From Ehretia macrophylla (taxonomy: Eukaryota > Streptophyta > Magnoliopsida > Boraginales > Ehretiaceae): 64,000 nucleotides of DNA. Position 1 is the first letter of the stretch. Each line of letters starts with the position of its first letter. Shown here in pieces: positions 45,760 through 58,288 of the stretch. The notes under the pieces are model-generated. The model saw only the letters and a list, made by a program, of their open reading frames with translations, made no database searches and was not told the DNA's origin. The stretch spans positions 88,748,644 through 88,812,643 of the forward strand of contig CM075767.1 in the NCBI GenBank assembly GCA_037974665.1. Direction: 5' to 3'. The translations under genes were made by a program, and so were the position numbers.

Positions 45760-46316
45760 TTTTCAATTTTTTTTGCCCTGGTTAGGGTTGCCAAGATACT
45801 TTATCCGCCAAATCTCTATTACTGAATCCCACGAAACATTGGGCAAGACAACTTCGCTTCACATAGAGGCTGGGCCCGCAAACCAAGGGTGTAGGGTTTG
45901 TGACCAGATCTCCGTCGCTCCGATGCCCATAACTTTTGATCCGTAAGGAGTTCCACGGCGCACAGCATACCGTTGCAAAGCTCTCTGAGAGCTTTGCGAC
46001 GGGGGCAGCCAGCTTGCTCGCTTTGCCCATTTTTGGAGCCCAAAATTGAACGTTTTCATCAGTTTTAGGCCACTTTTCTTCTTTTGCTCTATTTTTTCGT
46101 CCCGGATCGTACGTCATGAACTATTAAAAGGACGACAACCTGACTCGCGGGACATCAGAATGCCCTACAACGTGTCGATATCACGTCTTGCGAGGATGCT
46201 GCATTGTTGAAGCGGATGGGTTGTCGTTAAGCCCATTGGGCATTTTGTATGGGCCATCTCCCTAGGCTGGGACTGTGAACCGTTAACACATATAGGAATT
46301 GTGTCCTCAACATGAC

Positions 46317-46436
46317 GGGTGCGATCATACCAGCACTAATGGACAGGATCCCATCAGAACTCCGAAGTTAAGCGTGCTTGGGCGAGAGTAGTACTAGGAT
46401 GGGTGATCCCTTGGGAAGTCCTCATGTTGCAACCTC
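46317..46436 (+). rRNA. 5S: 5S rRNA gene, copy 62
   Basis: AATGGACAGGATCC near the 5' end and an intact A-box and intermediate element, then GGGTGATCCCTTGGG and a CATGTTGCAACC end like copy 67. Confidence 0.91.
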
Positions 46437-46992
46437 TTTTCAATTTTTTTTGCCCTAGTTAGGGTTGCCAAGATACTTTATCCACCAAATCTCAATTACT
46501 GAATCCCATGGAACATTGGGCAAGACAACTTCGTTTCACGTAGAGGCTGGGCCAGCAAACCAATGGCGTAGGGTTTGTGACTAGGTCTCCGTCGCTCCGG
46601 TGCCCATAACTTTTGATCCGTAAGGAGTTACGCGGCGCATAGCATACCGTTACAAAGCTCTCAGAGAGCTATACGATGGGTGGAGCCAGCTTGCTTGCTG
46701 TACCCTTTTTGGAGCCCAAAATCGAACGTTTTCATCAGTTTCAGGCCACTTTTCCTCTTTCGCTCTGTTTTTTCATCTCGAATCGTACGTCGTGAACTAT
46801 TAAAAGGATGACAACCTGATTCGCGGGACATCAGAAGGCCCTACAACATGTCGATATCACGTCTGGTAAGGATGCTGCGTTGTTGAAGCGGATAAGTTGT
46901 CGTTAAGCCCATTGAGCCTTTTGAATGGGTCATCTCTCTAGGCTGGGACTGTGAACCGTTAACACATAAAGGAATTGTGCCCTCAACATGAC

Positions 46993-47111
46993 GGGTGCGA
47001 TCATACCAGCACTAATGCACCGGATCCCATCAGAACTCCGATGTTAAGCGTGCTTCGGCGAGAGTAGTACTAGGATGGGTGACCCTGTGGGAAGTCCTCG
47101 TGTTGCACCCC
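46993..47111 (+). rRNA. 5S: 5S rRNA gene, copy 63
   Basis: CCGATGTTAAGCGTGCTTCGG in the A-box region (shared with copy 68) and GACCCTGTGGG after an otherwise intact C-box. Confidence 0.92.
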
Positions 47112-47669
47112 ATTTTCAATTTCTTTTGCCCTGGTTAGGGTTGCCAAGATTCTTTATCCACCAAATCTCTAATACTGAATGCCACGAAACATTGGGCAAG
47201 ACAACTTCACTTCACGTTGAGGCTGGGCGCACAAATCGAGGGCGTAAGATTTGTGACTAGGTCTCCGTCACTCCGGTGCCCATAACTTTTGATTCTTAAG
47301 GAGTTACGCGGCGCACATTATACCGTTGCAAAGCTCTCTGAGAGCTCTACGACGGGGGCAGCCAGCTTGCTCACTGTGCCCCTTTTTGGAGCCCAAAATC
47401 GAACATTTTCATCAATTTTGAGCCACTTTTCTTCTTTTGCTCTATTTTTCCATCTCGGATCGTACGTCGTGAACTGTTAAAAGGATGACAACCTGACTCG
47501 CGGGACATCAGAGGGCCCTACAATGTGTCGATAAAACGTCTTGCGAGGCTGCTGCGTTATTGAAGCGGATGGGTTGTCGTTAAGCCCATTGGGCCTTTTG
47601 AATAGGCTATCTCTCTAGGCTGAGACTTTGAACTGTTAACACATATAGGAATTGTGCCCTCAACATCAC

Positions 47670-47788
47670 GAGTGCAATCATACCAGCACTAATGCACTGG
47701 ATCCCATCAGAACTTTGAAGTTAAGCGTGCTTCGGCGAGAGTAGTACTAGGATAGGTGACCCCTGGGAAGTCCTCGTGTTGCACCCCC
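47670..47788 (+). rRNA. 5S: 5S rRNA gene, copy 64 (recombinant variant)
   Basis: The 5' half carries the damaged-variant markers of copies 59 and 61 (GAGTGCAATC, CACTGG, CTTTGAAG, CTTCGG). The 3' half lacks their C-box deletion and instead has GGATAGGTGACCCCTGGG, one base short, like copy 71. It is a probable recombinant. The LTR begins 94 bases downstream. Confidence 0.89.
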
Positions 47789-47882
47789 TTTTCAATTTTT
47801 TTTGCCCTGGTTAGGGTTGCCAAGATACTTTATCTACCAAATCTCTATTACTGAATCCCATGGAACATTGGACAAGACAACT

Positions 47883-50800
47883 TGTCATGCCTCAACCCGG
47901 CCTATGAAGATTTTAACACTTAACGTTTTGGCCTAAACTCAAAATTTTTTTAAAAAATCGACAGTATAATGGCTGTAATTGGGCTATTTGGTTTGACCTA
48001 ATTCTCTAAACGCCTCAATTATTCCAATCATTAACCCAATTCCATTAATGACTACTATTTGTCACCAACCAATTTGCCTACTAGTTTATCTTGAAGGTCT
48101 TGTTTGGTTAATAAGCCTAACATGATAACTATGTCCCGTTTATTTGTCAATTTCCTATCATTCAAGTACCTATTATCCTTTAGTTTGCAAGTGAGCACCT
48201 AAGTGAAATTAGATAGAATTAACTTAGTTGATTGTTCATGTAGTGGTTTGAATGCCTACGATAACTACCAATTAAGAAACGAAAGCAAACCACCAAATAA
48301 AAGTTCGTCCAACTATAGGTAGTACAATCCCAGAATTAGACCCAAATTACAACGGGGTTATTTACATCAATAAAATGAATAGTTTGTAATCAAACACAAC
48401 ATCCATATAGCAACCACTTTCAGGCAAAGCACAAAAGCACGTAGGGACAGGCAATCACTCCAAGGAATCATCGATAGGCACGTTGTCCTCAGGTACCTGT
48501 ACCTGTTCTTCTTCACCTGTGATAAAAAGAGGGTGAGTCCTTATGAACTCAGCGAGGGTGAATGAGAAATACGTTTTGAAGCTCATTTTTTGGTTTAATT
48601 TATGAAAACTCTTTTTGAAAACATTTCACGTATTACAAATAATAAGGTATGAAAATATATGAAACAAATCGAGTAACAGATACATTTACCAATCATTTCA
48701 AGGATACGGTGAGCAGTTGCTCACAATTTCGATTTCGATACAATTGTTGCGGCCGACTTCAATAATCCACTTATCGCTCCCAATTGGGTGTACTCTGGAT
48801 GTACCCCGAAACCTACGACCCAACTCTCCGAGGGTGAAATGCCAAGCGAGAGAGCGAATTGGACCATGGTAGTCACGGGAGCACCGACAAGCCCTATGCC
48901 GCCCCTCGTTCGTGAAATGCTACCATGCCACAATGAAAGGTTGCAACCTCGTATGCAATGCACATTTATAACATTTAACATATCACATTAGGAGGACAAC
49001 AAAGTAGGTCACCTCCGAACAGTTATAAGGTCGCACGTTGTCAAGTAGTCAAACAAGGCACGATAAGACAAGTAATTTCACTTGAAAGGCATATAGAGCC
49101 ATATGAACATTAAACGGGCAACCATGTAACACATGTAAGTCAAGCCATATAAACCATTTTGAAGTCCACGTAATCAAGTGATACGATAATTCAACATGCA
49201 ACAACATCTATGTGGGTTCAGATGCAAGAAAAGCCTATTTGTCAACATGCAATGAACAAAATTACATTTAAGCTTATAAGGGCAACTACGGGCAGCCTAC
49301 TAAACATATAATTCCACACAATATTCAAATGATCAACACTTAGCAAAACTACCTAGTCATTAGGGTTTCCATTTCGTGCATATTTGTGCAATTTGAGCCT
49401 CAACCAAACTCAAAGTCAATCTCAAACCATGCATCATATAATTCAACATCCTCAAGTACTCAAAACAGTCCACACAATATCTCAACACCACAATTCCAAG
49501 CAATTAACACCACAAGAGAGGTTACAATAATTGTTTCTAAGTACAACATTAAGTGAAACCCTTGCTGCAATAGGCTTTTTTCTCACAATCAATAGGATAA
49601 CCAAACAATCTCCAAATCCCATGAATAAGATTTCAAATTAAATCTTAAGAAGTTAACTAAAATCAGAAACAAACCTTGCATCAATTGGAGTTCGGAATCA
49701 TTAGATATAGCCGAAACACTGGAATAGCACAAAACTGTCCAGATTTGCACACTTTTCAGTAATTGACGTTTTTGAGATCCTTAGGGTCCAATTGAGCCTT
49801 GGTCCATTTCTGACAAAATTGTCCGGAACTGAAAAATCTCAAATATGGTTCATTCCACAAGGTCAGTGCATCTGCCAAACCCTGCTTCATTTTTCCAGAT
49901 TTCCAGATTTGGACACATTTTAAAGATTTGCCAGTTTGAGGACCTTATAGTCAAACTTAGCTTCGGCCTATTTCTGGGAAAAATGTTCAAAACTGTCCAA
50001 ACTAGTCACCTACCAATTTTCATGCATTTTAAACATCATTTTCCTATCTAAACTTACCTCGAAACAGACTGGTCAGAGAGCTGTCAACAATCCGACTTCA
50101 CCTAGCATCACTTTCAAGCCAAGATCTTGCCATGCATGGTTTTTTGAGCTTATGAACGACCATATAAATCAAGTACAGAAGCAAAGACATACATTCATGA
50201 GCATGCATGTGAATTTTTGAAGGATTTTCAAAAGGTTTTAGCCCTCACCTTAGCAATCAACCCAAAAGATGCACAAAAACTTGTTGAAGCTCAAATCTCT
50301 TCTTCTTCTTGCTTAGCCGAGATTCCAACTTGGTTTTCTCTATTTTTCCTAGCCTAGTGATCAATCTCTTAGTACATTCATGTGGTTAGAACAAGAAGAA
50401 AAGAAATGGAAGCTTAAAAACTCACCAAGGCCGAAAATGGTGACTCAAAATGCTTGCATGTGTGTTTCTTGCATCCTAGCTTGCTTGGGTGAGTTTCTTT
50501 GCTTGTTGTTTGTCTTGATGCACCATAGGATGATGAAGATGAGCTAAGGGATGAAGAAACTCAGCCCAAAACCGAGATGGAGAGAGAGAATGAGAGGGAG
50601 AGAGAGAAGGTTGAGGAAGAAAGAAGAAATGACAAAAAAAATGAAAGCCTTTGCATCCTTTAAGCATGTGGTTGGCCTTGGGCCATTAAATTCTGATTTT
50701 TGTGTCTTCAATGTGTGATTTTAAAATGTTTATCATGGGCAAGGGTGGTTTGGTTGAGCAAGGTAGAGGATTTAGGTGGTTTTGAGCATTTTTTGATGCA

Positions 50801-51212
50801 TTGTGCTAAATGTTTGTCATAGTTTGTCTAGGAATAATTCTTTATGCATTTGTCATTAGAATTGTGATAGGAATGTTGGGAAATTAGGGAATCTAGGTTG
50901 GATAAAATATAGGAATGTTTGTTGATGAGTTAAATGATGAATAAAATAATAGAAAGTGGAAAATGTAGGAGTAGTTTAGTACTATTTTATTGTTAGTGGA
51001 GTTTGTAGAGAATTTGAATTAGGAATATAATATTGGTTAGTGGATTGTGTATGATTATTTTAGTGTCTAGTGCTTTGTGTAGGATTCTTTCTTGATTAAC
51101 GTGGTGGAACGGATTCCTAGATCTAGGGCACGAATTACGAGGTAGACACAAACTACGAGATAAGACACGAACTTCAAGACTAATGCACGTAATTCAAGAC
51201 ACGACTCTTAAA
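47883..51212 (-). mobile_element. Truncated gypsy-type 3' LTR (copy 1)
   Basis: Starts TGTCATGCCTCAACCCGG on the + strand, immediately after ACAAGACAACT of a 5S spacer, and matches the LTR at 55560-59140. It stops at CACGACTCTTAAA, where 5S spacer resumes (TGGGCCATCTCTC) with an AA overlap, so about 270 bases of the full LTR are missing. It is AT-rich with no credible gene; minus-strand frame 48721-48981 is preserved in the other copy only because the copies are recent. An (AG)-rich run lies at 50574-50611. Confidence 0.85.
50574..50611. repeat. AG-rich microsatellite in LTR copy 1
   Basis: GAGATGGAGAGAGAGAATG followed by AGGGAGAGAGAGAAGG. The same run is at 58252-58288 in copy 2. Confidence 0.8.
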
Positions 51213-51289
51213 TGGGCCATCTCTCTAGGCTGGGACTGTGAACCGTTAACACATATAGGAATTGTGCCCTCAACATGACGGGTGCGATC

Positions 51290-51408
51290 ATACCAGCACT
51301 AATGCACCGGATCCCATCAAAACTCCGAAGTTAAGCGTGGTTGGTCGAGAGTAGTACAAGGATGGGTGGCCCCCTGGGAAGTCCTCGTGTTGCACCCCAT
51401 TTTCAATT
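51290..51408 (+). rRNA. 5S: 5S rRNA gene, copy 65
   Basis: ATCAAAACTCCG, GTGGTTGGTCG in the A-box and ACAAGGATGGGTGGCC in the C-box. It lies 78 bases after the LTR fragment. Confidence 0.9.
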
Positions 51409-51964
51409 TCTTTTGCCCTGGTTAGGGTTGCCAAGATTCTTTATCGACCAAATCTCTATTACTGAATCCCATGAAACATTGGGCAAGACAACTTCGCTTC
51501 ACGTAGAGGCTGAGCCCGCAAACCGAGGGCGTAAGATTTGTGACCAGGTCTCTGTCACTCCGGTGCCCATAACTTTTGATCCTTAAGGAGTTACGCGGTG
51601 CACAACATACCGTTGGAAAGCTCTCTGAGAGCTCTACGACCGGGGCAGCTAAGTTGCTCGCTGTGCCCTTTTTAAAGCCCAAAATCGAACGTTTTCATCA
51701 ATTTCAGGCCACTTTTCTTCTTTTGTTCTGTTTTTCCGTCCAGGATCGTACGTCGTGAACTGTTAAAAGGATACTGCATTGTTGAAGCGGACTCGCGAGA
51801 CATCAGAGCACCGTACAACGTGTTGATTTCACGTCTTGCGATGATACTGCATTGTTGAAGCGGATGGGTTTTTGTTAAGCCCATTGGGCCTTTTGAATGG
51901 GCCATCTCTCTATGCTGGGATTGAGAATCGTTAACACATAAAGGAATTGTGCCCTCAACATCAC

Positions 51965-52083
51965 GAGTGCAATCATACCAGCACTAATGCACTGGATCCC
52001 ATCAGAACTTTGAAGTTAAGCGTGCTTCGGCGAGAGTAGTACAAGGATGGGGACCCCGTGGGAAGTCCTCGTGTTGCACCCCC
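51965..52083 (+). rRNA. 5S: 5S rRNA gene, copy 66 (amplified damaged variant)
   Basis: Same variant and C-box deletion as copies 59 and 61. Its spacer context matches copy 61 best, so it came with the large duplication. Confidence 0.88.
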
Positions 52084-52640
52084 TTTTCAATTTTTTTTGC
52101 CCTGGTTAGGGTTGCCAAGATACTTTATCCGCCAAATCTCTATTACTGAATCCCACGAAACATTGGGCAAGGAAACTTCGCTTCACATAGAGGCTGGGCC
52201 CGCAAACCAAGGGTGTAGGTCTTGTGACCAGGTCTCCGTCGCTCCAGTGCCCATAACTTTTGATTCGTAAGGAGTTACGCGGCGCACAGCATACCGTTAC
52301 AAAGCTCTCTAAGAGCTCTACGGCAGGGGTTGCCAGCTTGCTCGCTTTGCCCATTTTTGGAGCCCAAAATTCAACGTTTTCATCAATTTCAGACCACTTT
52401 TCTTCTTTTGCCCTGTTTTTTCGTCCCGGATCGTATGTCGTGAGCTGTTAAAAGAACGACAACCTGACTCGCGGGACGTCAGAGGGCCCTACAATGTGTC
52501 GATATCACGTCTTGCGAGGATGCTGCATTGCTGAAGCGGATGGGTTGTCGTTAAGCCCATTGGGCCTTTTGAACGGGCCATCTCCCTAGACTGGGACTGT
52601 GAACCGTTAACACATATAGGAATTGTGCCCTCAACATGAC

Positions 52641-52760
52641 GGGTGCGATCATACCAACACTAATGCACCAGATCCCATCAGAACTCCGAAGTTAAGTGTG
52701 CTTGGGCGAGAGTAGTACAAGGATGGGTGACCACCTGGGAAGTCCTCATGTTGCAACCCC
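52641..52760 (+). rRNA. 5S: 5S rRNA gene, copy 67
   Basis: ATACCAACAC, TTAAGTGTGC, ACAAGGATGGGTGACCACC and a CATGTTGCAACCCC end. Confidence 0.91.
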
Positions 52761-53316
52761 TTTTCAATTTTTTTGGCCCTAGTTAGGGTTGCCAAGATAC
52801 TTTATCCACCAAATCTCTATTACTGAATCCCATGGAACATTGGGCAAGACAACTTCGATTCACGTAGAGGCTGGGCCTGCAAACCGAGGGCGTAGGGTTT
52901 GTGACTCGGTCTCCGTCGCTCCGGTGCCCATAACTTTTGATCCGTAAGGTGTTACGCAGCGCACAGCATACCGTTGCAAAGCTCTCAGAGAGCTATACGA
53001 TGGGTGGAGCCAGCTTGCTTGCTGTACCCTTTTTGGAGCCCAAAATCGAACGTTTTCATCAGTTTCAGGCCACTTTTCCTCTTTCGCTCTGTTTTTTCGT
53101 CTCGAATCGTACGTCGTGAACTATTAAAAGGATGACAACCTGATTCGCGGGACATCAGAAGGCCCTACAACATGTCGATATCACGTCTGGTAAGGATGCT
53201 GCGTTGTTGAAGCGGATAAGTTGTCGTTAAGCCCATTGAGCCTTTTGAATGGGTCATCTCTCTAGGCTGGGACTGTGAACCGTTAACACATAAAGGAATT
53301 GTGACCTCAACATGAC

Positions 53317-53436
53317 GGGTGCGATCATACCAGCACTAATGCACCGGATCCCATCAGAACTCCGATGTTAAGCGTGCTTCGGCGAGAGTAGTACTAGGAT
53401 GGGTGACCCTGTGGGAAGTCCTCGTGTTGCACCCCA
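53317..53436 (+). rRNA. 5S: 5S rRNA gene, copy 68
   Basis: Duplicate of copy 63 (CCGATGTTAAG, TTCGGCG, GACCCTGTGGG) at an offset of 6,324. Confidence 0.92.
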
Positions 53437-53993
53437 TTTTCAATTTTTTTTGCCCTGGTTAGGGTTGCCAAGATACTTTATCCACCAAATCTCTATTACT
53501 GAATCCCAAGGAACATTAGGCAAGACAACTTCGTTTCACGTAGAGGCTAGGCCTGCAAACCGAGGGCGTAGGGTTTATGACCCGGTCTCCGTCGCTCCGA
53601 TGCCCATAACTTTTGATCCGTAAGGAGTTACGTGGCGCAAAGCATACCGTTGCAAAGCTCTCTAAGAGCTCTACGACTGGGGCAGCCAGCTTGCTCACTA
53701 TGCCAATTTTTTGAGCACCAAATCGAACGTTTTCATCAGTTTCAAGCCACTTTTCTTCTTTTGCGTCGTTTTTCCGTCCCGGATCATACGTCGTGAACTG
53801 TTAAAAGGACGACAACCTTACACGCGGGACTTTAGAGGGCCCTACAACGAGTCGATATCACGTCTTGCGAGGATGCTGTGTTGTTGAAGCTGATGGGTTG
53901 TCGTTAAGCCCATTGGGCCTTTTGAATGGGCCATCTCTCTAGGATGGGACTGTGAACCGTTAACACATAAAGAAATTGTGCCCTCAACATGAC

Positions 53994-54113
53994 GGGTGCG
54001 ATCATACCAGCACTAATGCACCGGATCCCATCAGAACTCCGAAGTTAAGCGTGCTTGGGCGAGAGTAGTGCTAGGATGGGTGACCCCCTGGGAAGTCCAC
54101 GAGTTGCACCCCC
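53994..54113 (+). rRNA. 5S: 5S rRNA gene, copy 69
   Basis: Near consensus, with GTAGTGCTAGG in the C-box and a GTCCACGAGTTGCA end. It is one of the two units absent from the left copy of the duplication. Confidence 0.94.
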
Positions 54114-54670
54114 TTTTCAGTTTTTTTTTCCCTGGTTAGGGTTCCCAAGATACTTTATGCCCCAAATCTCTATTACGGAATCCCACGGAACATTAGGCGA
54201 GACAACTTCGTTTCAAGTAGAGACTGGGCCCGCAAACCGAGGGCGTAGGGTTTGTGACCAGGTCTCCGTCGCTCCGGTGGCGATACCTTTTGATCCGTAA
54301 GGAGTTACGCGGCGCACAGTATACCGTTGCAAAGCTCTCTGACAGCTCTACGACGGGGGCAGCCAGCATGCTCGTTGTACCCTTTTTTGGAGCGCAAAAT
54401 TGAACATTTTCGTCAGTTTCAGGCCACTTTTCTTCTTTTGCTCTATTTTTCCGTCCCAGATCGTACGTCGTGAACTGTTAAAAGGATGACAACCTGACTC
54501 GCGGGACATCAGAGGGTCCTATAACGTGTCGATATCACGTCTTGCAAGCATGCTGCGTTGTTGAAGCGGATGGTTTGTCGTTAAGCCCATTGGGCCTTTT
54601 GAATGGGCCATCTCTCTAGGCTGGGACTGTGAACCGTTAACACATATAGGAATTGTGCCCTCAACATGAC

Positions 54671-54790
54671 GGGTGCGATCATACCAGCACTAATGCACCG
54701 GATCCCATCAAAACTCCGAAGTTAAGCGTGTTTGGGCGAGGGTAGTACTAGGATGGGTGACCCCCTGGGAAGTCCTCGTGTTGCACTCCA
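54671..54790 (+). rRNA. 5S: 5S rRNA gene, copy 70
   Basis: ATCAAAACTCCG, GCGTGTTTGGGCGAGGG and an intact C-box; the end is TTGCACTCCA. Confidence 0.93.
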
Positions 54791-55346
54791 TTTTCAATTT
54801 CTTTTGCCCTGGTTAGGGTTGCCAAGATTCTTTATCCACCAAATCTCTAATACTGAATGCCACGAAACATTGGGCAAGACAACTTCACTTCACGTTGAGG
54901 CTGGGCCCACAAATCGAGGGCGTAAGAATTGTGACTAGGTCTCCGTCACTCCGGTGCCCATAACTTTTGATTCTTAAGGAGTTACGCGGCGCACAGTATA
55001 CCGTTGGAAAGCTCTCTGAGAGCTCTACGACAGGGGTAGCCAGCATGCTCACTGTACCCCTTTTTGAGCCCAAAATCGAACGCTTTCATCAGTTTTAGGC
55101 CACTTTTCTTCTTTTGCTCTGTTTTTCCGTCCCGGATCGTACGTCGTGAACTGTTAAAAGGATGACAACCTGACTAGCCGAACATCAGAGGGCCCTACAA
55201 CGTGTCGATATCACGTCTTGCGAGGATGCTGCGTTATTGAAGCGGATGGGTTGTCGTTAATCCTATTAGGCCTTTTGAATGGGCCATCTTTCTAGGTTGG
55301 GACTGTGAACCGTTAACACATATAGGAATTGTGCCCTCAACATGAC

Positions 55347-55465
55347 GGGTGAGATCATACCAGTAGTAATGCACCGGATCCCATTAGAACTCCGAAGTTA
55401 AGCGTGCTTGGGCGAGAGTAGTACTAGGATAGGTGACCCCTGGGAAGTCCTCGTGTTGCACCCCC
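55347..55465 (+). rRNA. 5S: 5S rRNA gene, copy 71
   Basis: GGGTGAGATC start, AGTAGTAATG and CCATTAG, then GGATAGGTGACCCCTGGG (one base short, as copy 64). The LTR begins 94 bases downstream. Confidence 0.91.
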
Positions 55466-58251
55466 TTTTCAATTTTTTTTGCCCTGGTTAGGGTTGCCAA
55501 TATACTTTATCTACCAAATCTCTATTACTGAATCCCATGGAACATTGGACAAGACAACTTGTCATGCCTCAACCCGGCCTATGAAGATTTTAACACTTAA
55601 CGTTTTGGCCTAAACTCAAAATTTTTTTAAAAAATCGACAGTATAATGGATGTAATTGGGCTATTTGGTTTGACCTAATTCTCTAAACGCCTCAATTATT
55701 CCAATCATTAACCCAATTCCATTAATGACTACTATTTGTCACCAACCAATTTGCCTACTAGTTTATCTTGAAGGTCTTGTTTGGTTAATAAGCCTAACAT
55801 GATAACTATGTCCCGTTTATTTGTCAATTTCCTATCATTCAAGTACCTATTATCCTTTAGTTTGCAAGTGAGCACCTAAGTGAAATTAGATAGAATTAAC
55901 TTAGTTGATTGTTCATGTAGTGGTTTGAATGCCTACGATAACTACCAATTAAGAAACGAAAGCAAACCACCAAATAAAAGTTCGTCCAACTATAGGTAGT
56001 ACAATCCCAGAATTAGACCCAAATTACAACGGGGTTATTTACATCAATAAAATGAATAGTTTGTAATCAAACACAACATCCATATAGCAACCACTTTCAG
56101 GAAAAGCACAAAAGCACGTAGGGACAGGCAATCACTCCAAGGAATCATCGATAGGCACGTTGTCCTCAGGTACCTGTACCTGTTCTTCTTCACCTGTGAT
56201 AAAAAGAGGGTGAGTCCTTATGAACTCAGCGAGGGTGAATGAGAAATACGTTTTGAAGCTCATTTTTTGGTTTAATTTATGAAAACTCTTTTTGAAAACA
56301 TGTCACGTATTACAAATAATAAGGTACGCAAATATATGAAACAAATCGAGTAACAGATACATTTACCAATCATTTCAAGGATACGGTGAGCAGTTGATCA
56401 CAATTTCGATTTCGATACAATTGTTGCGGCCGACTTCAATAATCCACTTATCGCTCCCAATTGGGTGTACTCTGGATGTACCCCGAAACCTACGACCCAA
56501 CTCTCCGAGGGTGGAATGCCAAGCGAGAGAGGGAATTGGACCATGGTAGTCACGGGAGCACCGGTAAGCCCTATGCCGCCCCTCGTTCGTGAAACGCTAC
56601 CATGCCACAATGAAAGGTTGCAACCTCGTATGCAATGCACATTTATAACATTTAACATATCACATTAGGAGGACAACAAAGTAGGTCACCTCCGAACAGT
56701 TATAAGGTCGCACGTTGTCAAGTAGTCAAACAAGGCACGATAAGACAAGTAATTTCACTTGAAAGGCATATAGAGCCATATGAACATTAAACGGGCAACC
56801 ATGTAACACATGTAAGTCAAGCCATATAAACCATTTTGAAGTCCACGTAATCAAGTGATACGATAATTCAACATGCAACAACATCTATGTGGGTTCAGAT
56901 GCAAGAAAAGCCTATTTGTCAACATGCAATGAACAAAATTACATTTAAGCTTATAAGGGCAACTACGGGCAGCCTACTAAACATATAATTCCACACAATA
57001 TTCAAATGATCAACACTTAGCAAAACTACCTAGTCATTAGGGTTTCCATTTCGTGCATATTTGTGCAATTTGAGCCTCAACCAAACTCAAAGTCAATCTC
57101 AAACCATGCATCATATAATTCAACATCCTCAAGTACTCAAAACAGTCCACACAATATCTCAACACCACAATTCCAAGCAATTAACACCACAAGAGAGGTT
57201 ACAATAATTGTTTCTAAGTACAACATTAAGTGAAACCCTTGCTGCAATAGGCTTTTTTCTCACAATCAATAGGATAACCAAACAATCTCCAAATCCCATG
57301 AATAAGATTTCAAATTAAATCTTAAGAAGTTAACTAAAATCAGAAACAAACCTTGCATCAATTGGAGTTCGGAATCATTTGATATAGCCGAAACACTGGA
57401 ATAGCACATAACAGTCCAGATTTGCACACTTTTCACTAATTGACGGTTTTGCGGTTCTTAAGGTCAGATTTAGCCTTGGTCCATTTCTGACAAAATTGTC
57501 CAGAATTGAAAAATCTCAAATATGGTTCATTCCACAAGGTCAGTGCATCTGCCAAAACCTGCTTCATTTTTCCACATTTCCAGATTTGGACACATTTTAA
57601 ATATTTGCCAGTTTGAGGACCTTAGAGTCAAAATTAGCTTCAGCCTATTTCTGGGAAAAATGTTCAAAACTGTCCAAACTAGTCACCTACCAATTTCCAT
57701 TCATTTTAAACATCATTTTCCTAGATAAACTTACCTCGAAACAGATTGGTCAAAGAGCTGTCAACAATCCAACTTCACCTAGCATCACTTTCAAGCCAAG
57801 ATCTTGCCATGCATGGTTGTTTAAGCTTATAAACGACCATATAACTCAAGTACAGAGAAAAGACATACATTCATGAGCATGCATGTGAATTTTTGAAGGA
57901 TTTTCAAAAGGTTTTAGCCCTCACCTTAGCAATCAACCCAAAAGATGCACAAAAACTTGTTGAAGCTCAAATCTCTTCTTCTTCTTGCTTAGCCGAGATT
58001 CCAACTTGGTTTTCTCTATTTTTCCTAGCCTAGTGATCAATCTCTTAGTACATTCATGTGGTTAGAACAAGAAGAAAAGAAATGGAAGCTTAAAAACTCA
58101 CCAAGGCCGAAAATGGTGACTCAAAATGCTTGCATGTGTGTTTCTTGCATCGTAGCTTGCTTGGGTGAGTTTCTTTGCTTGTTGTTTGTCTTGATGCACC
58201 ATAGGATGATGAAGATGAGCTAAGGGATGAAGAAACTCAGCCCAAAACCGA

Positions 58252-58288
58252 GATGGAGAGAGAGAATGAGAGGGAGAGAGAGAAGGTT
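58252..58288. repeat. AG-rich microsatellite in LTR copy 2
   Basis: Same position in the LTR and almost the same sequence as 50574-50611. Confidence 0.8.

Larger units (their letters stand above)
12053..47882 (+). repeat. 5S rDNA tandem array, block B (54 genes)
   Basis: The same unit as block A, normally 675-678 bases. Exceptions are a 408-base step from the gene at 26984 and a 660-base step from 31450. Spacer sequence drifts along the block. Left units tend to have TATTACCGAATCC, GAGGCCGGGCCCGC and GTGAGCTGTTAAAAGG; units beyond about 33-34 kb tend to have TATTACTGAATCC, GAGGCTGGGCCCGC and GTGAACTGTTAAAAGG. No other gene type is visible between the 5S copies. Confidence 0.97.
44965..51212 (+). 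repeat. Large duplication including LTR, left copy
   Basis: Four 5S units from 44965 match units from 51290 at an offset of about 6,324. From about 47100 to 51212 (a spacer, one 5S gene and the LTR) the match is to 54780-58868 at an offset of about 7,678. The change in offset means the right copy has two extra 5S units. Shared details include TTCCTCTTTCGCTCTG (46752 and 53092) and GACCAAG-type spacer changes. Confidence 0.85.
51213..55559 (+). repeat. 5S rDNA tandem array, block C (seven genes)
   Basis: Units of 675-677 bases between the two LTR copies. The block begins inside a spacer at the inverted-repeat end (TGGGCCATCTCTC), so about 400 bases of the interrupted spacer are missing on this side. 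Confidence 0.95.

Noticed and set aside
48721..48981. Conserved 86-codon minus-strand frame (also 56398-56658)
   Set aside because: Both lie at the same place in duplicated LTR copies; their similarity reflects recent duplication. No recognisable domain or independent conservation.
55550..55564. Target-site duplication for the LARD-like element
   Set aside because: The left flank (ACAAGACAACT) cannot be paired because the right side is a truncated LTR joined to a different spacer position. No duplication can be claimed.
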